From NCBI GenBank assembly GCA_026913215.1, contig JAPTYK010000002.1, positions 186,001 through 250,000 on the forward strand: DNA of 64,000 nt. Reading direction: 5' to 3'. This DNA comes from Streptomyces diastatochromogenes. GTDB lineage: Bacteria; Actinomycetota; Actinomycetes; Streptomycetales; Streptomycetaceae. Each line of letters opens with the position of its first letter. Position 1 is the stretch's first letter. Both the position numbers and the translations under genes were made by a program. Shown here one piece after another: positions 1 through 11,050 of the stretch. The notes below the pieces were generated by a model. It saw only the letters and a program-made list of their open reading frames with translations. It searched no databases and was not told the DNA's origin.

Positions 1-3000
1 CCAGCCGTCGTCGTCACCACGGGCGAGGGCGAAGCGCCAGTTGCCGGAGTCGGCCCACAGCATGAACGCGCTGGCGTGGGCGTTGTCCTGGCTGACGATC
101 ACGCCGTCCGGCTTGTCGAGCTTCGCCCAGGTGCTGACGGTGAAGCTCTGCCGGGTGTCGATCACGCTGCTCGGCGCGGTCAGGCTCGACTTCAGGGTGT
201 CGCCGAAGACGGCGACGGTCGCCGGGCGGCCGTCGACGGTGTCGGCGGCGTAGCTGATGTTCGCCTCGGTGAGGTCGGAGCCCGCCGGGACGGACTTCTT
301 GTTGTCCAGGCGCCACTGCGTGGTCGGCGCCTGGGTGTTGCCGCGCACGTGGTAGCCGTCGAAGCCGTTGACCGCGCCGGCGTTCACGGTGCCCGCCCAG
401 GAGTGCAGCGTGCCGGCCGTGTCCAGGGCCCAGAAGTCCGGCACGCCGTCGTCGGTGACGTCGCCGTCGGAGCCGACGCGCGGGTAGCCGGGGCCGGTGA
501 TGCCGTAGCCGATGCGGGCCGCGGGCTGCTGCGTGACGCCGGTGAGCACGGTGTACGTGACGCCGAGGAGGTCGTCGGTGCGGGTGCCGGTGGTGAGCTT
601 GTACTGGAAGATGTCGCCGCTGGTGCGGTTGCGCACCCACAGGGCCGGGGCGGTGTCCGCCGTGGTGACGGTGGACAGGTCCAGGGTGTTGCCCGGGACC
701 ATCAGGTCCTTGTCGTCCCAGTCGCCGGTGCCGGACACCAGGACGGGCGCGGCGAGCGTCTGGTTGGGCTTGACCGGGTAGAACCAGAGCTTGCCGGCCT
801 CGACGGCGAGCAGACCGGTGGCGTCGGTCACCTTGCGGCTGGGCGTGCGCGAGGTGCGGGCCGGGCCGGTCGGGGTGATCTGGCTGGAGTACTGCCAGGT
901 GCCGACGTTGTGGTAGCCGGCGCAGGAGCTCGCGTACGCGGTGTCGCAGTCCGGCTTGTCGACGGTGTGCTTGGTGCCGAGGGTGAACACCCCGGGCTTG
1001 GAAAGGGTGTTGTCGTAGGCGAACAGCTCGCTGCCGCCGAGCGCGCCGACCGTGGCGGGCTCGCGGTGGACGAACAGGTCGTCGACGTTGCGGCCCGGGT
1101 CGAGCGAGCCGCGGTGCGCGATCCGGTAGTCCTTCCAGGTGCGGCCGGAGCTCACCTCGGGCGCCTGGAGGGCGGTCGCGGCGGTGCCGCTGGGCAGCAT
1201 GCTGGCGGAGCTGCCGTCGGTGGCGCGGCCGTGGGTGACCAGGTTGCCGGCGGTGTCCGGGATCAGGATGTCGGGCCGGGCGTCACCGGTGGTGTCGCCG
1301 AAGGCCACCGGGCCGTCCTTCCACGGCACGTAGAAGGAGTACGAGAGGGTCTGGGAGGCGTTGCCCGCCTCGTCGAGGACCCGCGCGTAGACGATGTTGG
1401 TGCCCCAGTGGGTGGGCTTGACGCTGATGGCGCTCGTGGAGAGCGGGCTGCCGCAGGTCTGCTGGGCGCCGGCGAGCTGCGGGTCGAAGCTCCACTGGAC
1501 GCAGGCCAGGCCCGAGGAGCGCAGTCCGGCGCCGGGGCTCGGGTCGGAGGCGGAGATCGGGATGGAGCCGGTGTCGCCGAGGCGCAGGTTGGTGATCTGG
1601 CCGTTGCCGGCCGGCGGGTACTGGGTGTTGGGGTCGGTGAACTGGCCGAAGGCCATGACCGGCGGGGTCATGTCGACGGCGAAGTGGCAGGTGGTGCTGG
1701 ACGGACCGCGCAGCAGGCCGTCGTCGCCGTGGGTGGCCCAGGCGTAGTTGTGGCCGTTCTGCAGGGTGCCGACCGGTATGGAGTACGCGGCCTCCGACCA
1801 GTTCGAGACGAATCCGGACCAGCCCTGGTGCGCGGTCGCGCCCGCGGTCTCGTCCCAGACGTCCACCCACTCGGTGAGCTGTCCCTGGTTGGGGCTGCTG
1901 ACCCGGGAGATCAGGTCGGTGTGGGTGTCGGTGACCCAGCCGTACGAGGAGGCGGGAACGCCGCCGCACGCCTGGGTGTCACCGGCGACGACGCGGCGCG
2001 GGACCGGGTTGGCGCGCAGGTTGTCGGGGGTGTTGGGCGGGAAGTCGTACTCGGTGCTGAGCGTGGCGTTGTAGTTGAACCGCTTGAAGCCCATCTTGTC
2101 GCCGGAGCCCTCGTTGCCGCGCAGGACGAAGGCGAGCGGCTTGCTGGTGTCGCGGATCGCGTCCCGCATGGCGCCGGTGACGTTGAAGTCGACGGGGATG
2201 TCGTTGTAGCAGGCGGAGTTGGTGCCGTTGCCGGGCACCCACTTGCCGTCCAGCCACTCCCGGACCTCGTGGTTGTTCCAGGACACCGAGCCGTCGAACT
2301 CGCGGGCCCGGTAGACGTTCACGGGGTACGTCGTGGAGCAGGACCAGTCCGAGGAGATGTACTGGTTGACGCGCAGGTTGGCGTAGTTGATCGTCGAGCC
2401 GTAGTACCCGTTGATGTCGAACTCGAACAGGGCGCGCTCGATGCCGTACGGGGACTCCCAGCCCTGGAAGCCCATGCCGGGGTGGTCCCGGTCGTTGGAG
2501 CCGGAGCGGTCGAAGTTGCTCGTGCCGGGCCAGGCCTGCATGACCCAGGCGTGGTGCTGCTTGCCGCGGGAGTCCCGCGACCAGTCCGGGTCGATGTAGA
2601 CCGGGTAGCTGGTGTCCGCGCCGTCGAGCAGGTCCATGCTGGGGCCAGCGCGATGGCGCCGCGGCCCTGCCCGCCGGGCCGGTCGCCCGCGCGTTCGCCT
2701 GGGTGACCGGGATCTTGGCGACGGTGGCGCGGGCGCCGGGGCCTTCAGGGCTGCTCAGGCCGTCGACGGCGCCGTTGGCCTTGTCGACGGGCGCGGCGGC
2801 GTCCATGTCGGCGTACTTGCCGCCGCGTACGGCCGGCCGACGGGCCTCCTTCGCGGACCACATGATCGGGGCGGGCGAGCGGAAGACGGTGTCCCGGCCG
2901 GCGCCGGCGGTGAGGTTGCCGTCCTTGTCCTTGGCGAGCGTGAGGCCCTTGGTCTCGGCGGGGAACACCAGGTTCCTCACCGCCGGGCTGGCGGCGGCGG

Positions 3001-3646
3001 CCGGGCTGCGCAGGATCACGACGGTGGCGTAGCCGCCCCACTTGGTGGCGGTGACCTTGAGGTCGGTGTCGGGCGCCACGTTCTCGAAGAGGGCGCCGTT
3101 GTCGCTGAGGACCGGCTTGGGCAGCGCGCCGGCGAACGGCGAGGAGACCGAGAGCTGTTGGCCGTCCTCGGTGGTCATGGTGGCCAGCGGGCCGGTGCCG
3201 CCGCCGGAGATCACCAGGTCGGAGTCGGCGGCCTTCGGGGCCACGGTGCCGTCCGCGCGGGTGACCAGGGTGTCGTCGAGGGTGACCCAGCCGCCGCCCT
3301 TGCCCTTCATGCGCTCGGCTTCGAGGCTGCGCTCGGTGCGCAGCTTGCCCTGGGGCGTGACGACCGTGGTGCTGAACTCGTCGGTGAGTTCGGGGACCTG
3401 GACGTCCTTGCCGGTCTTCCCGGCCTTCAGCCGTGCCTGCTCCAGGGCGGCGCGGGCCGCCGTCGGCTTCGGGCGCTCGGTGCTTCCCCGGGAGGGAGGA
3501 GCGGCCGGGGAGGCCGACGGATCGGGCGTGGGCGACGGCGCGGCCTGTGCCGCGTAGGGCGTGGCGGCCAGCATCGCCGCGGATATGGCCAGGACGGCGG
3601 AGGCCGCGACCGACCGCCGTAGTCCGGCTCTTGGTGCAGTGGACAT
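1..3646 (-). CDS. Secreted LamG-type surface protein, C-terminus off the left edge, two apparent frameshifts
   Basis: A large exported protein of the kind Streptomyces secretes in company with RHS proteins. The chosen start (ATG at 3646) has a GGGAG ribosome site and a signal peptide of about 38 residues ending in AQAA. Next come an about 300-residue region with the usual start of this family, the motif YPVYIDPDW, a DNRLRE-like beta region, a repeat-containing middle and, near the left edge, a LamG/concanavalin-like domain (about 170 to 1). Reading must move from frame 2 to 0 near 2665 and from 0 to 1 near 2640. Both steps equal loss of one base, so sequencing error is likelier than decay. 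It diverges from the RHS toxin gene at 3942. Ligand unknown; a role in binding glycans or surfaces is inferred from the LamG fold. Confidence 0.75.
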
Positions 3647-3941
3647 GCTTGTGTACTCCCCCATGCATGTGCGTGGTCCCGGCGCGTGGCGCGCAGAGAT
3701 CGGGGGCACTTTGGCAGGGGCATGGCCACCGATCAAAACGCGCCACGCGAGCTGTGTCCGTCTTGTGTGCAGCCTTCATGAATTGCACACAGTGTGATAT
3801 GGAACACGTCCGAATTTCAACTGCTCATGGGATACGAGCGGTTGTGGCGACTGCTACGTTCCCGTCCGATTGCGCCGTCGATCAGCCGGATCGAACGGCT
3901 CCTACTGCTTTCAACTTTCAACTTTCAACGGGGGATGAACG
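3647..3941. promoter_or_regulatory. Divergent intergenic region between two secreted giants
   Basis: This 295-bp spacer must hold promoters for both the LamG-type and the RHS gene. A palindrome CACAC-A-GTGTG lies at 3786-3796. Three perfect copies of the heptamer CTTTCAA sit at 3908-3928, just before the GGGGG ribosome site of the RHS gene. No clear -35/-10 pair was seen. A shared regulator is possible but not shown. Confidence 0.4.
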
Positions 3942-6900
3942 ATGCCGCCCTTTGGCATGCGTCGATCCGGGCGATTTTCACGGACACGGGCGACCGTTCC
4001 GCTGATCGTGGCCCTGACGGCGTCCCTTCTGGCAGTGCCGGCGGCCCAGGCCGCTCCGGTGAAGCCGGACTTCGACAGAATCTGGCAGCCGCCGAAGACG
4101 CCGCTGCCGCACACCGTCTCGACAGCCGGAACCACGGCGAAGAAGCGCGGCCCGGTGGCCCCGCCCCACGCGGTGCCGAAGCGGGCCACCGCGGCCTCCG
4201 CCGTACCGGCCGTCACCACGCTGAGCGGCACCGCGCTGCCCACGACGGCCCCGGCCCGCGCCGGACGGCTCCCCGTGTGGTGGGCCCCGCAGGCAAGGCC
4301 CCAAGGCCCCGCTGCCCGCGGTGACCGTCGTACGCCAGGACGGCAGGGGCCCGCGCCGCCGGCGTGCACGGCCTGCTGTTCTCGGTCGCCGCGACCGGCC
4401 GGGACGCGCACGGCACGGTCCCGGTCAAGGTCGGTCTCGACCTGGCGGAGCTCCAGCGCGCCACCGGCGGGCAGTTCACCGCGCGCGGCCGCCTGGTGGC
4501 GCTGCCCGCGTGTGCCGCGACCACCCCGAGCGGGCGGCCTGCCGGGTCCGCACCCCGCTCGTCACCCACTACGACAAGGCCACCGGCCGGCTGACGGCCG
4601 ACCTCGCCGTCCCGGCCGTGGCACCCGCGCCCGCCCGGGTCACCGGCGCTGCGGCCCCGTCCTCGCGGTTGCTCACGTCGGGCGCCGCGCCGAGCGCCTC
4701 CCGATGCTGCTCGCCGCCGAGACCGGCTCCTCGGGCGGCGGCGGCGACTACAAGGCCTCCGGCCTGAACCCGTCCTCGGCCTGGGCCGCGGGCGGCTCCT
4801 CGGGCGCGCTGACCTACAGCTACCCCTTCCAGCTGCCGCCGGCCCTCGGCGGCCAGGCACCGTCCCTCGCGCTGGCCTACGACTCCTCCTCCGTGGACGG
4901 CCGCACCTCCGCCACCAACGCGCAGGCGTCGTGGATCGGCGACGGCTGGGACCTCAACCCCGGCTTCATCGAGCGCACCTACAAGCCCTGCGACAAGGCG
5001 GGCATCACCAACTCCGGTGACCTGTGCTGGGGCGGCTTCAACGCGAGCCTCTCGCTCGGCGGCCACTCCGGGCCGCTCGTCCGCGTCGCCACCGGCGCGG
5101 CGTCCACGGACGCGGCGACCGGCGTGTGGCGGCTGAAGAACGACGACGGCACGAAGATCGAGTTCGGCTCGGGCGCCGCCAACGGCGTCCAGGACGGGGC
5201 CTACGCCAAGGTCACCGACTCCGCCGGCACCGTCTACTACTTCGGCGTCAACCACCTGCCCGGCGGCGACAAGAGCGACCCGGCGACGAACTCCGTCTCC
5301 AGCGTGCCGGTCTACTCGCCCGCGTCCGGCGCCCCGTGCTACGACTCCGCCAAGGGCAAGGCCTCCTGGTGCACGATGTGGCAGCGCCTCCAGCTGGACC
5401 ACGTCGTCGACGTCCACGGCAACCTGACGACGTACACCTGGGCTCCCGAGACCAACTACTACAGCCGCGGCGGCGGCCAGAACCCCGGCGCCGGCACGCT
5501 CACCGCGTACACCCGCGCCAACACCCTGGCCTCGGTCGCGTACGGCCAGCGCCTGTCCGACCAGGTCGCGGCCAAGGGCGCGCTCCAGCCCGCCGTCCGG
5601 GTGACGCTCGGCACCGCCGAGCGCTGCCTCGACGCGGCCGTCTGCGACCCCTCGCAGCGCACCGCGGCGAACAAGAACAACTGGCCCGACGTCCCGGTCG
5701 ACCAGGAGTGCAAGAGCTCCGGCACCTGCGCCCAGCTCTCGCCGACCTTCTTCACCACCCGCCGGCTGGCCTCCGTGCTGACCCAGGTCCGGGTGAACAA
5801 CGCCTGGCAGGACGTCGACTCGTACGTCCTGAAGCACTCCTTCCCCGACCCGAAGGACGCCACCAGCCAGAAGGCCCTGTGGCTCGACTCGGTCCAGCGC
5901 ACCGGCAAGACCGGCAGCCCCGAGATCACGCTGCCCGCGGTGACCTTCGTCCCCGTGATGCTCGCGAACCGGGTCGACGGCACCGACCTCGTGCCCGCGC
6001 CGCCGCTGATGGACCGGCCGCGCATCCAGCAGATCAAGAACGAGACCGGCGGCGTCCTCAACGTCGACTACAACCTGCCGGCCTGCTCGCGCCTCAACCA
6101 CGTGATGCCGTCCGCCGAGGACGACGACACCATGGCCTGCTACCCGGTCCGCTGGCTGCCGCCCGGCTCGGTCGCCGGCGCGAATCCCGTCCTCGACTGG
6201 TTCAACCACTACACCGTCGCGTCGATCACCGAGAACGACACCACGACCGACGCCCCGCAGAAGGTCACCAGCTACGCCTACGGCCCGGCCGCCTGGCACC
6301 GCGACGACAGCGAGTTCACCGAGGCCAAGTCCCGCACCTGGGGCGAGTTCCGCGGCTTCGCCACCGTGACCGCCACCACCGGCAGCGGCAACGACGGCCC
6401 CAAGTCGCAGACCCGCGTCACCTACCGGCAGGGCATGAACGGTGACGTCCGCAAGGACGGCAGCACCCGGAACGTCCAGCTCACCGACGCCCTCGGCCGG
6501 TCCGTCACCGACCACGACTGGCTCGCCGGCCAGACGCTCCAGACCGAGACGTACGACCAGGCCGGCGGCAGCGTCGCCAGCCGCAGCGTCAACGGTGCCT
6601 CGGGCGAGGTGGCCACCGCCACCCAGACGCGCTCCGGCCTGCCGGACCTCGTCGCCCGGTACGGCGCCACCACGACCACCGTCACCGACCAGGGCAAGAA
6701 GGCCGACGGCACCTGGCGCTCCACGGTCACCACCACGACCACCGACTCCGCGCACAACAACCGCGCCGTCACCACCCTGGAGCAGGCCGAGGGCCTGCCG
6801 GACATGTGCTCGCGCCTCGACTACGCCACCGGGCCCGACCCGCAGGTCACCGGCCTGGTCAAGGAGAAGCTCGTCGTCTCCGGCACGGACGCCTGCACCG

Positions 6901-9900
6901 CCGGCGCGGCAGCCGCCAACACCGTCGCCCGGACCCGCACCTCCTACGACAACCTGCCGTTCGGGCAGGCCGCCGCCACCGGCGACGCGACGAAGCAGGA
7001 GATCCTGGACCGGTACCAGACGGACGGCACGCCCGTCTTCGTGCCGACCGCGACCACGACCTACGACGCCTACGGCCGGACCGCGACGGTCACGGACCCC
7101 AACAGCAAGGACAACCAGCACGCGAACGGCGCGGTCACCACGACGACCTACACGCCCGCCGCGACCGGGGAACTGCCGGCCACGCTGACGGTCGCCGCCC
7201 CCGTGCCCGGCTCGACGAGCACCTGGGACAGCGTCACCACGATGGACGTCCGGCGCAACCTGCCGCTGACCGTCAAGGACCAGAACCTCAAGACGACCAC
7301 CGAGACGTACGACGCGCTCGGCCGGCTCACCGGCGTCTGGCTCCCCGGCCGCACCCCCGCGGCCAACCCGAACGCCAACATGACCTTCGGTTACGGGGTC
7401 TCCAACCAGGCCGGCGTCCCGTCGACGACGACCACCAACAAGCTGACGAAGGACGGCGACACGCCGGTCTACGTCAAGAGCGTCGACATCCTCGACGGCT
7501 TCGCCCGCACCCGGCAGACGCAGACGTCACCCGCCAACCCCGCCTACACCGGCCGGCTGGTCTCCGACACGCTGCTCGACTCGCAGGGCCGCACGCGGAC
7601 GTCCAACGCGCCCTGGTACAACGACGTGTCCGGCCCGACCGGCACGCTGCTGCCCTCGGCGGAGGGCAGCATCCCCTCGCAGACCCGCACCACCTACGAC
7701 GGCCTGGGCCGCGCGGTGGTCACCGCGTCCTGGTCGAACAACGTGGAGCAGTCCCGTACGACGACCGACTACAAGGGCGTCGACCGGACCGACGTCGTGC
7801 CGCCGAAGGGCTCGGCGCCGACCACCACCCTCACCGACGGCCGCGGCCACACCACGGAGCTGTGGCAGTACACCACCCCCACCGCCACGGGCCTGCCGGC
7901 CGACGCCACCGTCACGCGCTTCACGTACACGGTGGACGGCAACCCGCTCACCCGTAAGGACGCGGCGGGCAACACCTGGTCGTACGGCTACGACCAGCGC
8001 GGCCGCCAGACCACCGCGACCGACCCCGACACGGGGACGACCACGCAGACGTGGGACGCCGCCGGACGGCTCGGCAGCACCACCAACGGCAAGGGCCAGA
8101 CGGTCACCTTCGCCTACGACCTGATCGGCCGCAAGGCCGGCATGTTCGACGGCACCGCCACCACCACCGACAAGCAGCTCACGGCGTGGACCTACGACAC
8201 CGCGACGGCCGGCAAGGGCAAGCCCGCCTCCTCGACGCGGTACGTCGGCGGCACCGGCGGCCAGGCGTACACCACCACGATCAAGGGGTACGACGACGGC
8301 TACCACGTCACCGGATCCACGGTGAGCATCCCCGGCACGGACGCCGGACTGGCCTCGGGCACGTTCACCTACACGACCAGCACGGTCTACGACAAGATCA
8401 CCGGCAGCCCGAAGGAGACGGTGCTCCCGGCGGTCGGCGGGCTCCCGCTCGACGACATCGTGTACTCGTACAACGACTACGGTCAGATGTTCAAGTACGC
8501 GGGCGCGACGACGTACGACACGCAGACGGAGTACGACGCCTTCGGACGTCCGATCCGTTCCACCGTCAACCCGTGGGCCACGCAGGTCGTCTCCACGACC
8601 GACTACGACCAGGCCACCGGCCGGGTCAAGCAGCAGTTCGTCGACAAGCAGACGTCCACCACGGGCGCCGTCCAGCAGACCGGCTACACCTACAACGACG
8701 CCGGCCAGGTCACCTCGATCACCGGCATCGCCGACAACACCCCGTCCCAGACCGACCGCCAGTGCTTCACCTACGACACCCTCGGCCGGCTCGCGACGGC
8801 CTGGACCGACAACGGCGGCCTGGCCGCCCCGGAGGCCGGACAGACCCAGGACCAGGGCGGCTGCGCCACCACGACGCCGACCGCCACGAACATCGGCGGC
8901 CCGGCGCCGTACTGGCAGGACTACGGCTACGACCTCACCGGCAACCGCACCAGGCAGGTCAGCCACGACCCGGCCGGTGACACCACCAAGGACGTGACCA
9001 CCACCCAGACGTTCAACACCCCCGGCACCGTCAACACCCCGACCACCGCGCCCACCGCGGGCGGCGGCACGGGCGGCCCGCACGCCCTGCTGACCGCGGT
9101 CGCGAAGACGGGTTCGACCACCACCAACACCGACAACTACCAGTACGACGCGGTCGGCAACACCACGTCCTTCCGCAACGGCAAGGCCGGCACCAGCAGC
9201 CTGAACTGGAACAGCGAGGGCAAGCTCGCCTCGCTCACCACCGCCACCCAGATCAAGGGCATCGGCGGCAAGTGCCTGGACATGCGGGGCGCCACCATCA
9301 CCAACGGCACCCCGGTCCAGATCTCCACCTGCAACAGCGGCACGTGGCAGAAGTTCGCCACCGCCGGCGACCGGATCTCCACCGGCAACAAGTGCCTGCA
9401 GGCCATGGGCACCGCGGCCGGCTCGCCCGTCCAGATCCAGCCCTGCGACGGCACCGCCGCCCAGACCTGGACGGCACGTCCCGACACCACCTTCTACAAC
9501 CCCGCCTCCGGCCGCTGCCTCGCCGTCCCCGGCGACGTCACCACCGACGGCACCGGCCTCGTCCTCGGCGACTGCGCCACCACGGTGCCCGCCGGACAGA
9601 AGTGGACCGTCCCCGACACGAGGACGACCTACGTCTACGACGCGGACGGCAACCAGCTCCTCCGCCGCAACCCGGGCAAGACCACGATCAACCTCGGCAC
9701 CGACGAGCTGACCGTGGACACCACCTCGGGCACCAAGCCGCAGCCGCAGACCGGGGTCCGCTACTACCCGATCCCCGGCGGCATGACCATCGTCCGCACG
9801 GGTGCGGGCACCGCCGCGGGCGCCTTCGCCGTCCAGGTCGCCGACCACCACGGCACCAACGCCCTCGGCATCGACCTGTCGACGCTGGCCGAGACCCGGC

Positions 9901-10976
9901 GCCCCACCGACCCCTTCGGCAACGCGCGCGGCACCCAGCCGACGGCGTGGGCCGGCGACAAGGGCTTCGTCGGCGGCACCAAGGACACGGCGACGGCCCT
10001 GACCAACCTGGGCGCCCGCCAGTACCTGCCCACAGCGGGCCGGTTCATCAGCACGGACCCGCTGTTCGACGCCGCGGACCCGCAGAGCTGGAACGCGTAC
10101 GCCTACGCGGACAACAACCCGGTCACCAACACGGACCCGGACGGGCAGATGTGCCTGCACGGCTCGCCGGGCGGCGGCAAGGACGGCATCTGCGCGGGCG
10201 TGAAGGGCGACTCCGACGGCGTCATCGGCGACTACTCCAACAACTGCGGCCAGGCGTACTGCATGGACGAAGCGCTGCGGATGGAGGACGCCGCCGAAGA
10301 GGCCGGCACGTGGGGCGTGACCCCGTACCAGCACCTGTACGGCCGGAAGGGCCACATGTCCGCGGGCAAGAAGTCCTACAACCAGGCGCGCAAGGCCGAG
10401 CGCGTGGCCAAGGAGAAGGTCGCCTCACGCCTGCTGGGCGCGGCGCGCTGGAAGATCGCCGAGGACTACATGTACGAGGAGATCATGCGGAACCTGCGGT
10501 CCGGCGACTTCAAGAAGATCAAGGACGCCAACAACAGCTGGCTCCCGTTCTCCCTGGCCAAGGCCTCCACCATGTGGGCGTACAAGGTCCACGCCGGAGC
10601 CGACTGGGACCACAAGCCCAAGCTCAAGAACATGATGGGCCTGTCGACGTCCTCGGACTACTTCTTCACGGTCCCCGGCGGCGATGACGAGGCGTACTAC
10701 GACATCTGGTCGAACGTGCACTACGGCTTCGTCGGCATGGCGGCGGACTTCGACCAGGGAGACCTGGAGGACGGCCCCCAGGCGCCGCTCCCCGGCATGG
10801 AGTTCTTCGTCGGCGACACCGACGCGGGTGACATCGCCAGCGTCCGCAGCGGTATCGACATGTTCAAGAAGTACGGCACCAACATGACCCGGGAGCAGTT
10901 CCACCAGGGCATGCAGGACACCGTCGCGGCGATGAAGAAGGCCAAGGCCTGGCAGGTCGAGTCGGCCACGGGCTGA
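3942..10976 (+). CDS. Secreted RHS/YD-repeat polymorphic toxin with ricin-B lectin insert and type-44-like toxin tip
   Basis: A roughly 2,344-residue exported protein. A signal peptide (about 1-38, AQA site) is followed by a SpvB-like start (about 285-350), long YD/RHS repeats (about 700-1760) and an inserted ricin-B trefoil (about 1770-1890, with GGKCLDMRG and QTW motifs). The RHS core ends at about 2022-2067 with GRFISTDPLFD and NPVTNTDPDG. The variable tip (about 2090-2344) has a WDHK motif and a later N-x-HYG motif resembling Ntox44, a predicted nuclease toxin; that assignment is from memory of the family. Residues 113-250 are scrambled: the plausible protein path changes frame near 4285, 4305, 4350, 4532 and 4690, mostly at C or G runs, each consistent with lost bases. 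No immunity gene follows on this strand; the next gene is antisense. Confidence 0.85.
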   Translation: MPPFGMRRSGRFSRTRATVPLIVALTASLLAVPAAQAAPVKPDFDRIWQPPKTPLPHTVSTAGTTAKKRGPVAPPHAVPKRATAASAVPAVTTLSGTALPTTAPARAGRLPVWWAPQARPQGPAARGDRRTPGRQGPAPPACTACCSRSPRPAGTRTARSRSRSVSTWRSSSAPPAGSSPRAAAWWRCPRVPRPPRAGGLPGPHPARHPLRQGHRPADGRPRRPGRGTRARPGHRRCGPVLAVAHVGRRAERLPMLLAAETGSSGGGGDYKASGLNPSSAWAAGGSSGALTYSYPFQLPPALGGQAPSLALAYDSSSVDGRTSATNAQASWIGDGWDLNPGFIERTYKPCDKAGITNSGDLCWGGFNASLSLGGHSGPLVRVATGAASTDAATGVWRLKNDDGTKIEFGSGAANGVQDGAYAKVTDSAGTVYYFGVNHLPGGDKSDPATNSVSSVPVYSPASGAPCYDSAKGKASWCTMWQRLQLDHVVDVHGNLTTYTWAPETNYYSRGGGQNPGAGTLTAYTRANTLASVAYGQRLSDQVAAKGALQPAVRVTLGTAERCLDAAVCDPSQRTAANKNNWPDVPVDQECKSSGTCAQLSPTFFTTRRLASVLTQVRVNNAWQDVDSYVLKHSFPDPKDATSQKALWLDSVQRTGKTGSPEITLPAVTFVPVMLANRVDGTDLVPAPPLMDRPRIQQIKNETGGVLNVDYNLPACSRLNHVMPSAEDDDTMACYPVRWLPPGSVAGANPVLDWFNHYTVASITENDTTTDAPQKVTSYAYGPAAWHRDDSEFTEAKSRTWGEFRGFATVTATTGSGNDGPKSQTRVTYRQGMNGDVRKDGSTRNVQLTDALGRSVTDHDWLAGQTLQTETYDQAGGSVASRSVNGASGEVATATQTRSGLPDLVARYGATTTTVTDQGKKADGTWRSTVTTTTTDSAHNNRAVTTLEQAEGLPDMCSRLDYATGPDPQVTGLVKEKLVVSGTDACTAGAAAANTVARTRTSYDNLPFGQAAATGDATKQEILDRYQTDGTPVFVPTATTTYDAYGRTATVTDPNSKDNQHANGAVTTTTYTPAATGELPATLTVAAPVPGSTSTWDSVTTMDVRRNLPLTVKDQNLKTTTETYDALGRLTGVWLPGRTPAANPNANMTFGYGVSNQAGVPSTTTTNKLTKDGDTPVYVKSVDILDGFARTRQTQTSPANPAYTGRLVSDTLLDSQGRTRTSNAPWYNDVSGPTGTLLPSAEGSIPSQTRTTYDGLGRAVVTASWSNNVEQSRTTTDYKGVDRTDVVPPKGSAPTTTLTDGRGHTTELWQYTTPTATGLPADATVTRFTYTVDGNPLTRKDAAGNTWSYGYDQRGRQTTATDPDTGTTTQTWDAAGRLGSTTNGKGQTVTFAYDLIGRKAGMFDGTATTTDKQLTAWTYDTATAGKGKPASSTRYVGGTGGQAYTTTIKGYDDGYHVTGSTVSIPGTDAGLASGTFTYTTSTVYDKITGSPKETVLPAVGGLPLDDIVYSYNDYGQMFKYAGATTYDTQTEYDAFGRPIRSTVNPWATQVVSTTDYDQATGRVKQQFVDKQTSTTGAVQQTGYTYNDAGQVTSITGIADNTPSQTDRQCFTYDTLGRLATAWTDNGGLAAPEAGQTQDQGGCATTTPTATNIGGPAPYWQDYGYDLTGNRTRQVSHDPAGDTTKDVTTTQTFNTPGTVNTPTTAPTAGGGTGGPHALLTAVAKTGSTTTNTDNYQYDAVGNTTSFRNGKAGTSSLNWNSEGKLASLTTATQIKGIGGKCLDMRGATITNGTPVQISTCNSGTWQKFATAGDRISTGNKCLQAMGTAAGSPVQIQPCDGTAAQTWTARPDTTFYNPASGRCLAVPGDVTTDGTGLVLGDCATTVPAGQKWTVPDTRTTYVYDADGNQLLRRNPGKTTINLGTDELTVDTTSGTKPQPQTGVRYYPIPGGMTIVRTGAGTAAGAFAVQVADHHGTNALGIDLSTLAETRRPTDPFGNARGTQPTAWAGDKGFVGGTKDTATALTNLGARQYLPTAGRFISTDPLFDAADPQSWNAYAYADNNPVTNTDPDGQMCLHGSPGGGKDGICAGVKGDSDGVIGDYSNNCGQAYCMDEALRMEDAAEEAGTWGVTPYQHLYGRKGHMSAGKKSYNQARKAERVAKEKVASRLLGAARWKIAEDYMYEEIMRNLRSGDFKKIKDANNSWLPFSLAKASTMWAYKVHAGADWDHKPKLKNMMGLSTSSDYFFTVPGGDDEAYYDIWSNVHYGFVGMAADFDQGDLEDGPQAPLPGMEFFVGDTDAGDIASVRSGIDMFKKYGTNMTREQFHQGMQDTVAAMKKAKAWQVESATG

Positions 10977-11002
10977 ACCACCTCTTCTCCCGGCACGAAA
11001 CG

Positions 11003-11042
11003 GGCGGCGGGTGCCCTCACCACGGTGAGGGCACCCGCCGCC
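11003..11042. terminator. Bidirectional hairpin terminator
   Basis: Perfect 19-bp inverted repeat (11003-11021 and 11024-11042) with a 2-base centre, between the convergent RHS and response-regulator genes. Such GC-rich hairpins without a long T tract commonly end transcription in Streptomyces. Confidence 0.85.
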
Positions 11043-11050
11043 AGCGTTGT

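Noticed and set aside
76..2706. Long plus-strand open frame (876 codons) opposite the LamG gene
   Set aside because: It is a GC-bias shadow: Val/Gly/Ala/Arg-rich without motifs, while the minus strand gives a recognisable secreted protein.
4280..4700. Programmed frameshifting in the RHS gene
   Set aside because: Five successive shifts of the same direction at C/G runs are not a known recoding pattern; missing bases explain them better.
4569..10355. Two minus-strand open frames of 850 and 942 codons under the RHS gene
   Set aside because: They are mirror frames of the conserved RHS sequence with only Val/Gly/Arg-rich translation and no ribosome sites.
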